From the NCBI GenBank assembly GCA_015501055.1, contig JADNYV010000032.1:62001-126000 (forward strand): a stretch of DNA of 64,000 nucleotides, given 5' to 3'. Position numbers and translations under genes: made by a program. This stretch comes from Mucidula mucida. Lineage: Eukaryota > Basidiomycota > Agaricomycetes > Agaricales > Physalacriaceae. Shown here one piece after another: positions 11,004 through 23,341 of this stretch. Position 1 is the first letter of the stretch. Every line of letters begins with the position of its first letter. The notes beneath the pieces are model-generated. The model was not told the DNA's origin, searched no databases, and saw only the letters and a program-made list of their open reading frames with translations.

Positions 11004-12315
11004 TTAGAAAACTTTCGTGATGGTCATAGCGCGATATCCGCCGTGTTCTAGTGGCGCGAACAAGTAGTTCAACACGGCCGCTAAGCGGATACCTCCCTGA
11101 GCCAGCAATTTTTCAATAATCCACTGGTCGTGTATGACTCCAGAATACTCGGGTGTATCCAGATCCAAATACTTCGAGGCGTCGGCCTCGACTGGTGCAC
11201 GATCCAGCATCGCCACATCTTCCTCCGGCGTTTTGGCATGTCCATGGGGTACCGCGTCGAATCGTGTGTGACGATACGGTTCCTCGTCTAGTGCCTTTGG
11301 CCATACAATATCGCAATTGAGCGTATGTATGGGGGCAGCCCAAGCATAAGGGCAGACAGCTTCATCGTCAGTCTTCTGGGGAACACTGGTGCCACGAAGC
11401 CAATTCCAGAGACTGATGGCGCTTTGCGGAAAGAAGGGAAAGGGGACATCGAGATCAGAGTTGGAGGCAGAGATAGCAGGGCAGTCAAGCCACTCCTGCA
11501 ACTCGTCTTTCCATTCTCCCATTATTCCCTGCCACATAATGCGGCGAATATAAGGGTCATAAATGGTCTGGCGAAGGTTGTATTCAATGGCGGCGGAGGG
11601 GAGAGGTTTAGTATAGTTCTGCGGGATGGTCCGAAGAGATTTGGAGATGAGCAACGAGTCCCAGAGAGAGTGGAGGTCTATGAGATAAATTAGACAAAGC
11701 GAAACACTAAAAAGAAACGCGTACTAGTTGAACGACCGCCAAAGAGAACCTTGTCTCCATTCCCTCCGCGATCTCGGCCCGTCAAGTGCAACGGCTGGTG
11801 CAAGTCGCCAATGAAATGGACGAGGAACTTGAGCGCTTCGTTTGCCATATCGTGGTCGCCCCCAGCACCTGACTGTTCCGCCTCGACCCAATCGCCGAGC
11901 AGATTGGTGGTGTTTCTGATCCCGCTTAGGACGTTCAGGTCCTTCTCCCATCCCTTCGCGCCCGGAAAAAGACAGAGCTGAGAAGGATGGTCCGCCACCG
12001 CGCCGACATAGTGCAGCGACGCGGACCAGCGCATACGGAACCTCAGCTTGTCCGCCCACGTCGCGATCGGCGCCAGATGGCACTGCGGCTCGTTGGGATT
12101 CGCTGACGTGAAATTCAGGATATCACAGATAGTGGGCAGGACAGCAGGGTGCAGGTGCATTTGAGCAATCGTCGCGACAATTTCGTGTCCTATATCTCGT
12201 CAGTACGCCACTCATGGAAGCTGATGATGAGCTCACCGACTGCGCCCCAGGCGAGGGCGCCAGGAGCGGCGACAGCCAGCGCTGTGAGAGTGGGCAGCCA
12301 GTTTGTGGGTTTCAT
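11004..12315 (-). CDS. secreted S1/P1-type nuclease
   Basis: A zinc-dependent single-strand nuclease/3'-nucleotidase of the S1/P1 family, expected outside the cell. Exon 1 encodes a signal peptide (MKPTNWLPTLTALAVAAPG ALA) followed immediately by mature WGAVGHEIVA, which carries the N-terminal Trp and His zinc ligands. Further ligands are visible in HYVGAVADHP, LVHFIGDLHQPLHLTGRDRGGN and NLHSLWD, all family hallmarks. C-terminal to these are IMGEWKDEL and an RLAAVLNYLF segment near the end. Introns interrupt after GAVG and after RST; both join in frame. The length (about 400 residues) is slightly above the usual 290-340, owing to an acidic insert near DLDTPEYSG. No break found. Confidence 0.92.
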
Positions 12316-12681
12316 GGTGATGGTGGTGGTAAAGGAGGAACCCAGTCAAAGCTCGCCTTATTGGGCGCGTCGCGATACGTAATGCCTTTCTTCCCGATCA
12401 GGATTGTCGTGGCCACGTGGCGCATTTCCTGTCCTCCTGATAAGCATAGACTCTGGCTTTCTTTGATATCAGTCCCGCGCATTTACGCGCCAGCGCTGGA
12501 AAGTGACGAAGACTGCTTGTTGCCACTTTGTGGCACGAAAAGCTCATGCTGCCGTCGTGACATCCCAATCTGCGTCTGAGGTCAGATACAGTTGTTGGTG
12601 GAACCGACAGAAATAAGCACCATAAGTATTGAATCCCATTAGGCTGTAATGTGTAATATATCACTCTACGGAAGGAGAGCC

Positions 12682-14680
12682 TCACAAAGCGTATCTAAAA
12701 TTCTTCTGCTGAAAGTCGGTAAGATCTTCAACTACCGACTCCAAGTTTGAGTGTTGGAGCTCTTCCACCTTGATATTGGTGTCATCCCCCTTTACAGAGC
12801 TCTCCGGGGAATAGCCCTCCATATCAGCCAACTTGTCGCGTTTCTTATTGTCAGAGATCATGATGAAACGTAACAGTAGTGAGGCTGCGGAGACAACTAA
12901 ACGACGTGCGTCAGTAACGGCTCCCAAGAAAGGTTTGGCATACAAGGGACTTACAGCACATAGATACAATGATGGCGATCCAGGTCGATCTGTAGTGTAT
13001 CGGAGCTTCTGGAGTCAAGATGACTGTATGTGAATCAGAGGTGTATCAGGAGGCATGAACTTAGGAATATACTGACTGTATCCGCCGACGATATTGCCGA
13101 CGCTGTATCCGATGAAGACCATGCCGTTCGCAATGGACTTTTTTGTCCCACCGGCAACATTCGCCGCAGAAAGGGAAAGCAGAAGCACGTATGGAGCACC
13201 AAACGAGGCTACTAGATAGTAACCCAACAATGGAAGGGCCTTGTGCGCCCAGGAGCCTTTCCAGATCATCACGGCACCAATGATCATTGGCCAACACGAA
13301 ATGGGCATCAGGTAAGTGCGCGAGTCCTTGAATCTGCCGGCGAGCCATCCAAAAATATAGATAGTCAGACAAGTCACCGCACCACCAGGAATTTGGAGAA
13401 GAATGGCATTGAGAGGACTATATCCGAACGATGTTATGATACGAGCTCCGAACTGTGAAGTCGATGTTAGAGAAGAATATTGTCCAAGGACAAAACGTAC
13501 GGCAGTTACTCCCCCATTGCACACGTAGATAGCTGCGCCACAGAGAAGGAAAAGCCACAATTTGGGATCAAGAACCGCCTCGAGAGCTTGATCCTTCTTC
13601 CAATGTGTACGGTCCTTTCCTGTCATGTTTGACGCAAGCCTGCGCCGAAGTAGAATCTGCTCTTCGGCGTTGAACCACCGCCCTGCTTCATTTGGAGAGT
13701 CGGGGATGAAAAACAAGACGACGAATGCCCAGAGAATTGTCCAAGAACCGGCAAAAGGTACCTAGTTGACGTTAATACCTACATGATGAACGGCTCACAG
13801 GCATACATGTATTTCCACGTTGCGAGTTGCCCGGAAGCGTGGCCGATTCCGTAGTTCACACGCCTGAGAACATGCTAAAAATACCGGTGGCGCCATACCA
13901 GATACCCAGCCGAGTCGCCTCTGAGTTATGACATGAGCTACAATTAGGTGAAAAGGCGATCGATAACCTACGTTCTTCCTTTGTGTACCACAGAGCTGTG
14001 ATGGCAACGAATCCAGGTGAAACAGCAGACTACCGGCCGTTAGACAGGTCAAACTCTCAGCACGTTCGAGCCTACCTCGACTATACCGAGAAAAATCCTT
14101 TGGATTACCAAGCCGGTGTAGCCAGTCACGACGACAGTCAACATGCACACGACACCCCACACAAGGATGAAGGCGGAAAGGGCCTTGACCAGAGGAAGCC
14201 GCTGCAAGAGGAGCGCTATAGGAAGGACGCCGACGATGTAGCCGTCTGAATCTCCGTTAATTGAAAACGTTCCTCCACAGGAACGACCAACCAACAGTAA
14301 AACGCAGCATTACGGTCGAGTACCGTTTTGTTGACACGACGCCCTCGGGGGAAACTGTAGAAAGTCCCTGTACAAATAACAAGGTCAAGAAAGAAGACAG
14401 GTGATTGGCTGATGCACCAACCAAGTCCTCTATTATACCAAAGACCGACGCGGAACCGAGGACAGCTTTATCGTAGAATTCTTGATAAAACTAAAGGTTC
14501 AGTTCCGGGGACAACAACCTGCATTTGAATCCCAAACTCACGCAACCCATATGCCACGGTCAGAATGGGCATAACTACGCGACGAGGTTATGTAGGCGTT
14601 TTTTACTGGACAAACTTCAAAGACTCACGAATCAAATCAATCTTGCGGATGAGCTTCTTTTCCGCAGGCGAGGGCGACAT
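12682..14680 (-). pseudogene. MFS transporter, anion:cation symporter (allantoate permease) type, one apparent frameshift
   Basis: Exons follow the ACS/Dal5-like MFS pattern: SPAEKKLIRKIDLL, VAYGLQFYDKAVLG, YSTVML, GYIVGVLPIALLLQRLP, IQRIFLGIVE, SAVSPGFVAITALWYTKEE, ATRLGIWYGATGIFSMF, then FFIPDSPNEAGRWFN, ILLQIPGGAV and a tail ending VEDLTDFQQKNFRYAL. Twelve membrane segments are plausible. Such transporters import nicotinate, allantoate, biotin-like or other organic anions; the substrate is not predictable. At about 13861 the SGV/NYGIGHASG join lacks one base, so the frame shifts in the middle of a conserved segment. Everything else is intact, so this is a very recent pseudogene or an assembly error. 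It diverges from the 2OG oxygenase gene. Confidence 0.75.
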
Positions 14681-15202
14681 CTTGAACGGCGCAGACCCCA
14701 AGCAGCGAGCGCTCTAGTCATACTTTCAGCATGCCAGTATCACCACCAGATCGCCACTGACGCGCAGATAACGCCATCGTCGCGGAATAGACCGGTGTGC
14801 CTGGCGGAGCTCGGAGCTGCATCGTGCGAAGATTGGTGGCTGGCGTCTTCCAAGTTCAACTGGCATCATGCATCAACCCCGGGAGTTGAGGGGCTTGCAC
14901 CGCCTGTCGACCTGCTATGCTTCACGGGAGAAAATATCTCAGCTGCTCAAGTCGTACTCAGCTCGAAATTCCCCAACGACAGCCACTTACTTTTTGCTTG
15001 ATCTTCCGGATCTGAGGAGGACTTGGATATCGTCAAGTGTTCGCATCCGGAGCTCACGTGTACTTAACACTCGGATTCCACGAATCACTCATTCTAGCGA
15101 CCTCCGGATAAGGACACTTTGCGACCTCAATGCTTTTTGCTCGCGCCACCTTTTAAAGGACGAGACCCATTACCAACTCCCTACTAGCCACACAACTAAG
15201 CA
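14681..15202. promoter_or_regulatory. divergent intergenic region between MFS and 2OG oxygenase genes
   Basis: About 520 bp shared by two genes reading away from each other, so both promoters must lie here. No clear TATA box or regulator site is identified. ORFs inside it look like chance. Co-regulation is inference from geometry. Confidence 0.4.
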
Positions 15203-16727
15203 ATGTCTCCGACATCCATCCCGATCGTCAACTGGTCCCGTCCTGAGCCGACGAAATATGCTCTGGACTACGCCGACCTGACCGACATCGATCTCTCCTT
15301 GTACGACCAGCCTGGGGGGCGCGAGACGTTGGTTAAAACTATTCGCCACGCGCTGACCGAGGTTGGCTTCTGGCTTGTCATTAAACACAGGATTTACACA
15401 AGAGAAGGTCAATCACCAGTTCGCTCTGGGTCAGACTTTCTTTGAGCAGAGCTTGGAGGAGAAGAACAGTAATCGGTGCAACTTTGATGAGGGAGGGTAT
15501 TTCGGGTATCGTGCTGTGAGTAAACCAATGTTCACTTCGAGTACCTGTCCCTAAAGAGTCATCTACCTTGGTAGGCTTTCGAGAGAACGGTGTACGGCAC
15601 TGAGGTATGTTTTCCATTGAACTTCTGAGAGAAGGCATTCTGACATTGAGCCTTTCAGGTCAAAGACAACATGGAGCTCATCAACATCCCCAAGGACACC
15701 AATGCATACGACAATGAACCGCGTCACCGCCTCATCCAAGAGAACAAAGAGGTCATCGGTGCCTTCAAGTTCACGAGACCGCTGCTGGTACAATGTTGCG
15801 CGCAAGCTCTTTGTCCTCTTTGCTCTGTGCTCGAGCTCCCCGAGAATTACTTTGTGGATCTGCACCACTACGAGCAGCCATCCGAGGATCACTTGCGCTA
15901 TGTCCGTCGTGGTAGCGTTGCTAATTGCTTCGAGGTTGACATGACTGTGTTTAGATCATGTATCATTCGAGGACGAAGGAGCAAGACGCCAAGTGCCAAA
16001 ATCTGTGGTCTTGGGCTCACACCGACTACGGCAAGATGCGCTAACCGCGAAAACGAAAGCCACTAATTGCCTTTTTCAGGAAGCTTGACTTTGCTGTTCT
16101 CCCAAAACGTGTCCGGACTGCAAATCAAGACGCCTGCTGGAGAATATAGGGACATCCAGCCCGCGGACGGTTCTATCGTCGTAAACGTCGCTGATACACT
16201 CTCCTTTATGACGAAAAGTAATCTTAGTCTCTCTTCTTTATTTGCGATCATTGACCACGTTGTACAAGGCTACTTGAAGTCGACCATTCACCGCGTCCGT
16301 CGCCCTCCTCCCGACCAGGACCACATCAAGTAAGCTTTTCTTTATCAACCGCCTACATACCGCTTATCACTTTCTCCATAGCCGTGTCGGCCTCATCTAT
16401 ATGTGCCGACCCGTCAATGACTCCCTCATCCGGCCTGCACCTTCGCCACTGCTGCGCCGTCTGGGACTCCTGACTCCCGAAGACGAGGCCGATCAGACCG
16501 AGGTCACAGCTCTCGAATACCTCAAGGCCCGTGTCAAGAGAGTTCACGCTGGAATGACGTATGGTGAGTAACACTGTTTCTCATGCAAAGGAGTGTTTTT
16601 CATTGATTCGCGAAAAGGTGCTAGCGTTGGTGAGAAGTTTAAACACAAAAATCTTAAAATTGTGGAGAATCACGCGCAGAAGACGGACAAGATTGACGCC
16701 CTGTCCCCCATCAGCGCAAGTGCTTGA
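15203..16727 (+). pseudogene. 2-oxoglutarate/Fe(II)-dependent dioxygenase, apparently frameshifted
   Basis: An isopenicillin N synthase-like 2OG oxygenase. Visible: IPIVNWSRPEP N terminus, EVGFWLV, GFTQEKVNHQFALGQTFF, EEGGYFGYRA-like exon end, RKLFVLFAL, LELPENYFVDLHHYEQ, WAHTDYGSLTLLF with the HxD iron ligands, STIHRV with the distal His, and RVGLIYMCRP with the Arg that holds 2OG. Last exon ends LSPISASA. An intron within DYG begins GGCAAGA, so it is a GC-AG intron. Three frame breaks disturb otherwise conserved coding: one extra base near 15389, a shift between 15771 and 15793, and one missing base near 15829. Recent pseudogene or assembly error. Substrate unknown. Confidence 0.75.
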
Positions 16728-17339
16728 ATTGTCGAGTACTAGTTACTTTGAAAACTGTACGTGATCGTAAAGGTGAACGAAGTCTTGGAGACATGATGGC
16801 GCTAGAAGCATACAACGTGGGGCGCACGCCACTTGAATATCGCAGTATGACTATTCATGAAAGGTTCTTAGAATTAAGTATTTTCTGCTGCTTGACATGC
16901 ATGATTCGCGAATCTATGGTTTCACATAACAGCGTAATAAACGCTTCCAGCTAACTCTGCGCATTACGTTATATAGTATATACATTCCTGTAGAAATAAC
17001 GTACTAGCGGCTAGGACCACATATTAGTGTGGCGTCATTGTAAGGATGATCAACCGTTTCTAGCACGCGATGACCAAGCGTTTAGAAGCTATGTCGGCAT
17101 GCCCGGGAAACTCAGATGCATCTCATTATTATTATATGGCTGAATGCCCTGTGGGAAGCTGAACGAAGCAAGTAGCTTCAGCATGGCAGCCGTGTCGAAC
17201 TCCTACTGAGCAAGCTGAATGGCAGGCTGATCTATGGAACAAATTCCATTGCTTCTTCAAAAACACGACTTCTTTCTAATCGGATTGCCTTGTATGCCAT
17301 CCACAATAAACTCGTTGAGCCGCTCTTTTTGTGGAGGAA
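16728..17339. other. intergenic region
   Basis: Between the 3' ends of the convergent oxygenase and truncated F-box genes. About 17175-17339 is still homologous to the 3' flank of the decayed F-box copy at 29405-31106, so it belongs to the duplicated segment. No gene seen. Confidence 0.5.
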
Positions 17340-18507
17340 CTATTCTTTCAAGGGGACAATGACAATTCTGTAAGACTGAGATCAATTTGTGGTAGAGGAC
17401 GAAGTGTACGAGAAATTGTTACCAGCAGGCGCGACCCCACGATGCGCAGTATCGAATTGAGCGCTTCGTCGTGGTCGGCAAAACCGCACTCATAAAGATC
17501 AAGAGTTTTGAGAGACGACAAGAGTACTGCGCCTTTCTCCGCTACAACAAGCCCATCTAGAAACTCCGAGGTAACACTTTTGTCTTGCAGTCTAAATTCT
17601 TCGACACCAGACATAGGACCTAAGAATCCAAGCAACGTCCTGGCGCCACCAATGTAATTCGATCACATCGAAGGCTCTGTCATGGAGCAAGTGACATGGA
17701 GACTTGTAATTCGATGAAAGTCAGGATGCGGAACGAGAGTTGTATAATACAGGGGGCCATAAGTTGCGAAAGTGACAGCGAAGTACGATACGGATGGAAT
17801 CCGCACGATCTGGAAAAACTTTTGGAGGTCATCCTCCTCAGGTTCACTGGTTATGACCTCAATACGCTCTACGGCCGGTAGGGTGATCGAACGTCCAGAG
17901 AGATCATCAAGAAGCGCCTCAGTAATAAAATCAGTCTTTATCGTCAACTCTTCTATGCGCGTCAATTGTTCGAGACAAGGAAGAAATTTGGAGTCCAACT
18001 TGAACGAATAGCATGACAGTTTTGATAACCTGCTCCAGGGAAATTTGCCAAGGGTTTGGTACCCCTCGATATCAGTGTCGTACGGGTATATGCGGAGGAT
18101 CCTGACGTTCTGCACATTTTCAAAAGTGTCCACAGGGACATCCAATCCATCGCCCCCCGGATTCTGGTCGCGCACACCCATCTCCTGCAATAGTGGGAAT
18201 TCGCATCCGGACAAGGACTGCAATGAGTGCGACGACATGTGAGCGTATAGTGTTCGCCAGCGCGTCGTGCTTTCCTTCAATAGAGGCATTAATGGATGCG
18301 CGCCACGTCCATCTCCCCGCTGGCAATGTTGACACCGAGGTCAAGCTTCGCGGACCTTTCAAAGAGCAGCGATCCCACGAAACAGCATTGCCGAGGGGAA
18401 AAACTGGTATATCGTGTGAAATCGAGGTATATCACGGACCTCAAGCGGGGAAGAGAGAGGGCGATTTCTCGCCAACGCTGGGAGACGTGGGAGATATTCA
18501 CCGGCAA
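17340..18507 (-). pseudogene. F-box/LRR-type gene, 5'-truncated (F-box missing)
   Basis: The first open part runs from VNISHVSQRWREIALSLPRLR through Leu-rich repeats (FENVQNVRILRIYP, FPWSRLSKLSCYSFKLDSK, IEELTIKTDF, ITSLHVTCSM), then after an intron VEEFRLQDKSVTSEFL, and ends near a TAG at 17340-17342. Related copies carry a CPTCG motif, a coiled coil and an SLPxDI F-box upstream of NISHV; here homology stops abruptly at about 18505, so the F-box exon is lost. The remaining ORF could still be translated, but without an F-box it could not dock Skp1. It is the parent-like relative of the C-to-T-mutated copy at 29405-31106. Confidence 0.7.
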
Positions 18508-18601
18508 ACCAGGTTACTGTCACCTGCTTTCCACTGTATTGCCTAGTGGTTTTCACCCCCTAGAACACGTTGAAATCAACTCGGTCCGCGGCTCACAGTG
18601 C

Positions 18602-19119
18602 TCACGTCGCCGTCGTACCGCGTAGCGGTGGAAGAAATTGCTCGGCGATGAAAGAAAGTCGTGATGGACCAGTAGTAGCCCAATAAACCCTAGCAGGGAT
18701 CTCGCGCAGAATCATGGTACTACTATCTCCATTACTGTGAAGAGATACGACTCGTTCCTTGACGCTTCCATCTCTTGAGCTTCGCGGCGGCTTCTGCACG
18801 ATATGTTCACTGGCATGAATGAGTAGATCGCACAGAGAGGACTCAACAACGCCAGAATTCCCCGTCGAAGAACTCACTGCAACCGTTGTGCTCGGTAAAG
18901 ATGATGTGCTGTTGGGTGTCAGAAGTTGGCACTCCAGATGCAGGCTTCTGATAATTCCAGTCGATACCAGTGAATTGGTTAGTACTAAGTAGACAAAACT
19001 GGAAAAGGCGGAGCTCCATCCATTCATCGATTGCTGGCTGATGAGACCTGCATAGCTGCGAATAGCCATAATGATATCACTAAAAAGCAGAGGAAAAAAA
19101 GGCATCATATTTTTCATCG
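18602..19119 (-). CDS. uncharacterised ORF, doubtful
   Basis: A 170-codon frame from MKNMMPFFPLLFSDIIMAI to LRGTTAT with two hydrophobic stretches in its first 60 residues (around LLFSDIIMAI and FSSFVYLVLTNSLVSTGII) followed by a Ser/Thr-rich hydrophilic tail. It might be the remnant of a multi-pass membrane protein. It starts only 36 bp past the RPS0 stop, so it overlaps the expected RPS0 3' UTR, which argues against an independent gene. No family recognised. Confidence 0.25.
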
Positions 19120-19154
19120 CATGAATAAAATGAATGCATAGAGTTTTTAAAAGC

Positions 19155-19854
19155 TTAATTCCAGCCAGTGGCCTCCTCAGCACCCCATCCACCCGTACCA
19201 GTAGCACCAGCAGGCTCAGCGGCCCAGTCACCGGATGCTGCGGGCTCTGCAGACCAGTCGAGGGCACCACCTAATAATGTTGAGTTTTCGTATACAGATA
19301 TCAAATGAGTGCGCGTACCTTCCTGAGCGACCAAAGCCGGGTTGATGCCACCTGCCTGAGGCGCAGCAGCAACGTCCCACTCTGTGCTGGTGGGTGCCGC
19401 CTCTTCGGTACCCTGTTGAAGCGCGAGCTTGGCAGCGGCCTCTTCCTGCTGCTGCTTTTCGACTTCTTCGGGGTCGCGGTAGAAGAACATGTCAACCATG
19501 ACATTCCAGCCGTCGCTGGAGCGTTGTACGGTTCCACGGAGACGGAGGACCTCGCGGGCGAGGAGCCACCAGATGAGACCTATAGAGTGTCTGGTCTTGT
19601 TGTTGGTGGGGATGGCAATGTCGACGAATTTGAGGGGGGCATCGGTATCGCAGAGTGCGATGACGGGGATGTTGACGTACGAGGCTTCACGGATGGCCTG
19701 GTGGTCGACGCGCGGGTCGGTGACGACGATGAGACGCGGCTCCTTGAATGAACGCGTGATGTAGTTGGTGAACGAACCGGGCGTGAACCGGCCCGCGATG
19801 GCCTGTGCGCCGGTGTTGGCGGCGTATTTGAGGACGGCGCGGTGGCCGTAGGGA

Positions 19855-19892
<38 letters not shown>

Positions 19893-20150
19893 AGCGACGA
19901 TGGCGCGTGCGGCGAGGACAATTTTCTCCCAGGTCTTGCCGATATTGAGGATATGGATTCCTGCCCGGATAATGAGATTTTTTCAGAGGCTTCGCCAACG
20001 GGGTCGCTCACCGTCAGCCCTCCGCTTCCAGACGTAGGGTTCCATCTGCTTATCGCAGTTTTTTGTGCCAATGTGGCATTGGGCAGCAAGGAGAAGCTGG
20101 ATCTCCTCCTCGGTCGCACTCAGGACAGATGGTAGTTTCGTCGAAGCCAT
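19155..20150 (-). CDS. RPS0: 40S ribosomal protein S0 (uS2)
   Basis: Structural protein of the small ribosomal subunit, required for 18S rRNA maturation. Exon 1 gives [20 protein letters not shown], then [10 protein letters not shown] and [12 protein letters not shown]. Exon 2 has [52 protein letters not shown] and [20 protein letters not shown], all diagnostic for uS2. The C-terminal tail is Glu/Ala-rich and ends with acidic, Trp-containing repeats ([24 protein letters not shown]), as in other eukaryotic S0/SA proteins. The two introns join in frame and there is no break. It is divergent from the V-ATPase subunit E gene. Confidence 0.97.
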
Positions 20151-20483
20151 GTTAATCTAGAGAGCCAGGTCAGCATCCAACGCTAAACAGCAGCGATTGC
20201 GCTCGTTTTTCCGGCGAGCAATAGGATGGCATCGGGAACGACACTCACGTTAAACGGGGGTGGCCACAGGCGAATCTGTCGAGCTCAATGTCGCGGACGA
20301 TCAAGGCGGGCTGGGAATTTGGTAGCTTCAGCCATTTTCCCACACTTGTGCCGCGTCGGCATTACAATTCCACGTGGATCGGTAGCACTGGCACAGCCAC
20401 TACACTCAAGTCTCTCATTACGCCAGGACGAGCTCATCGTCTCGCACAGCGCCGAACACCTATTCACGAATAATCTGCCCGCC
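20151..20483. promoter_or_regulatory. bidirectional promoter region of RPS0 and VMA4
   Basis: A 333-bp gap between two divergent housekeeping start codons. Both promoters must be here. No TATA box is visible, which is usual for fungal housekeeping genes. Confidence 0.5.
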
Positions 20484-21355
20484 ATGTCTCGCCCAATGAA
20501 CGATGAGGAAGTGATGAACGAGATGAACAAGATGGTACGTCCATGTCTCCTAATGGTCGCCATACTAATCTTGGATTTAGGTTGCGTTCATCAAGCAAGA
20601 GGCTATGGAAAAGGCGAGGGAAATTAAGATCAAGGCTGACGAGGAATTTGCCATCGAAAAGGTATGCACGCTATCCGGTGTATTCCGGTCGATGCTAAAG
20701 GGCGCATATAGGCCAAGCTCGTCAAGCAGGAGCAACAGGCTATTGATGCTCAGTACGACAAGAAACGCAAGGGCGCAGAGGTCGCCCAGAAAATGCAGGT
20801 CCTCTTCTGATCCCTCAACTCGTTGCTCACGAAAGTGCCAGTGCTCAATCCACTCTCACCAATAAATCCCGTCTCAAGCTCCTTCAGCGCCGTGAAGAGC
20901 ATCTTCAAGACCTCTTCTCTGCATCGCGTCAAGACCTGCAGCGCTTGGCTTCAGACGATGCTCGCTATGTCCAGTTCCTCGAGGGCATCATCACCCAAGC
21001 TTTCCTCCAAGTCCTCGAGCCGTCCGTCACCATCCATGCGCGCAAGAGCGACGTAGCCCTCGTACAGCAAGCCGCTGATAGTGCGGCAAAGACGTTCACC
21101 GATCTCAGTGGCAGAGCTATCGACTACGATGTAGAGGGCACCCTGTCAGATGATGGTGCTGGCGGGATTAAGCTCATCAGTGGAACCAAGCGTATCACTT
21201 TGGATAACACTCTCGATGAGAGATTGAGGCTGCTGGAGGATCGGGTGAGTACTTTGCGCGCTGCTTGCTCGATAAACTAATCCTCCATTCAGATGCTGCC
21301 GGAAATCAGGAAAGACTTGTTCGGGCCCAACGAGAATCGCAAGTTTTACACATAG
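20484..21355 (+). CDS. VMA4: V-type proton ATPase subunit E
   Basis: A peripheral-stalk subunit of the vacuolar H+-ATPase V1 sector, tethering V1 to V0. Exons give MSRPMNDEEVMNEMNKM, VAFIKQEAMEKAREIKIKAD with its long N-terminal helix, KLVKQEQQAIDAQYDKKRKG, LTNKSRLKLLQRREEHLQDL, FLEGIITQAFLQVLEP, and the C-terminal RITLDNTLDERLRLL and MLPEIRKDLFG, a classic subunit E ending. About 220-230 residues as expected. The third intron is awkward: a GC donor (AAAT|GCAGGT) ending CCAG gives the best family fit (QK-IAQST), whereas the nearby GT donor leaves the wrong phase. Confidence 0.95.
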
Positions 21356-23278
21356 ATTTGCGCGATCCAGATATTTGTACTCATATACCACTCCTAATAC
21401 GGCAATGGACTCCAACATTCCAAACCTCTCCCCCATCGTTTGGAGTATCATAGGTTGACTCGACGCAATGAACTCAAGAGGATGAAAAGCATTGTCGTCC
21501 TCACCATAAAGTGCGAGTAAGTTAATTGATCCGCTGCATTGACATCCCCCCTTTTACTTGTATCGTCGTTACACCTCCAGTACATCAGCCTACCGATAGC
21601 CTGAACTGCACTGGGATTTGCGGCACTACAAAGATGCTCGGCTTCAAACTGTTATTGGTACGCTGTGCTCTGACATTGTCGCGCTGAGGGCCTCTTATAG
21701 TGACTCTTGTTGTGTACGCAAAGACGAGACGAGCTTGTCACCGCTCTTCTGGACGACACGCGGTTAGGTCTACGGCTATTTGAATCGCGCGTCATCCTTG
21801 TGTATCAATTGCCAGCTTTCCTTAAACAGAGATTTTTTGGTGACGCTCGATTGTCGGGCGGTCAAGCGCTGCTGGACATTGTGTTGAGGGCGAATTATGA
21901 TTCCAGAATATAGCGCTCCGTGTCACTTCATTTCATTCGACATTTGAACGAGTAGGAGGTTGTCCTGATGCCAATTTTCGACTCTCACCATTATTTTATA
22001 GCACGCCTCATGGCGCCGCACCATGTTCATCAGGGCCGTTGACTTATGGCCACGCTCATTCTGTTTGCGCTTCAATTCTTGAGTTTTGTGTCCGATCGGC
22101 TTCTAGCAATTGACCTCGCCGTTTTTCCTGGGCTGGGAGATGATGTCGAATTTGCCTAGTTCCCATGGGCTACTTAGCTGACATTATCCTCTCCTGACTG
22201 CAGGTTGTCGTGGAACCCATTGCCGGTGGCTGGAACAAGTGATTAGCTATGCGACTAGTCGTCGCTCGAACATACGAGTCCTTATGCTGTTAAACAGGTC
22301 GGGCGGTGACGCGCAAATGGGCTGGGAATACTTAACTGGGATTTTTTTTTAGGTTTCTACATACTCAGGATGTTCGCCTTTGTTGGGATGCGACGAGTCG
22401 TGATATACCCCACCGCCCGTCAATTCGTGCGTAGGACTCAAGGTTATCCCTATGTCGATTTTCATTTGACCATATCGGGGTGAAACGTTCAACCTGTAAG
22501 TAACGGTCCTTCCCGTGCTATTCAACTTTCGTTTGTCTGCCTCTGATCATATTCTCAACAGTACAACAACGCACCGACCGTCGAGACTCGAGAGAGCCTT
22601 CTTTGACCCAGTGGGACTGGCGGAGGGTACGAGTCGTTAGTAAGTCTTCGTCCTCTGATTCGTTCATCTGTCAACCCAGCTCGCAGGACGTCCCGAAGAC
22701 GTGCTTGAAGTTGCTTGCCCAGTAATCGAATTAGACACCGCGTTCATTGACCAATCGAACATTTTGGTGGAATGAATTCTATACAGGCAACATGGGATCT
22801 ACAATGTTAAGGACGTCCTAGGTGGGGTAGGCCTTTGTTGCCTCATATAAGCCCGACACCGTACACTAGATTCGGTGAGTTGTTCCGCGCTAATACCTTG
22901 TGATCAATGTAAACGAGCTGGCACGGATCCAGATACCTCCGAACGCTTGCTGAATCTCAAGAAAACGTAACGACATCTCGGGATCTGTACGCCCAGAACT
23001 TCCCCAGATTTTTCTTCAAATTCTAAATGACGAAGGCTCGCTAACCGCCCCTTGGACATTGGTCCCACTCTACTGTACCTGCAGGGATTAGCATTATTTC
23101 TGTCTTGTCCCGGTGCCCAGCAACTCTCAGTCTGCCGCCTACAACCGACGTTAGCCGCACCGACCGACCGCGAATGAAAATAGCCTCATTATCACGCCTG
23201 GAGGTACTGTCCCGTGTCCAAAGACGCGACGTGTATATGATTTGGATGCGGGGGTGGGCGGTCCGCTATTGCTGCCGG
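21356..23278. other. gene-poor region with a possible unrecognised or decayed gene
   Basis: About 1.9 kb between VMA4 and the MFS gene. Several GT..AG intron-like patterns and short protein-like stretches occur (for example RRVVIYPTARQFVRRTQGYP near 22390-22450), but frames are broken by stops and no family is recognised. It may hold a degraded gene on the plus strand. I cannot define exons. Confidence 0.3.
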
Positions 23279-23285
23279 TATAAAA
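23279..23285 (+). promoter_or_regulatory. TATA box (TATAAAA)
   Basis: TATAAAA stands 57 bp before the ATG of the MFS transporter gene, a good spacing for a core promoter element. Confidence 0.55.
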
Positions 23286-23341
23286 TGAATGGGGCCTGCT
23301 TCCCCATACCTTCCCCGCAAGCCCACTTCCACATTATAATC

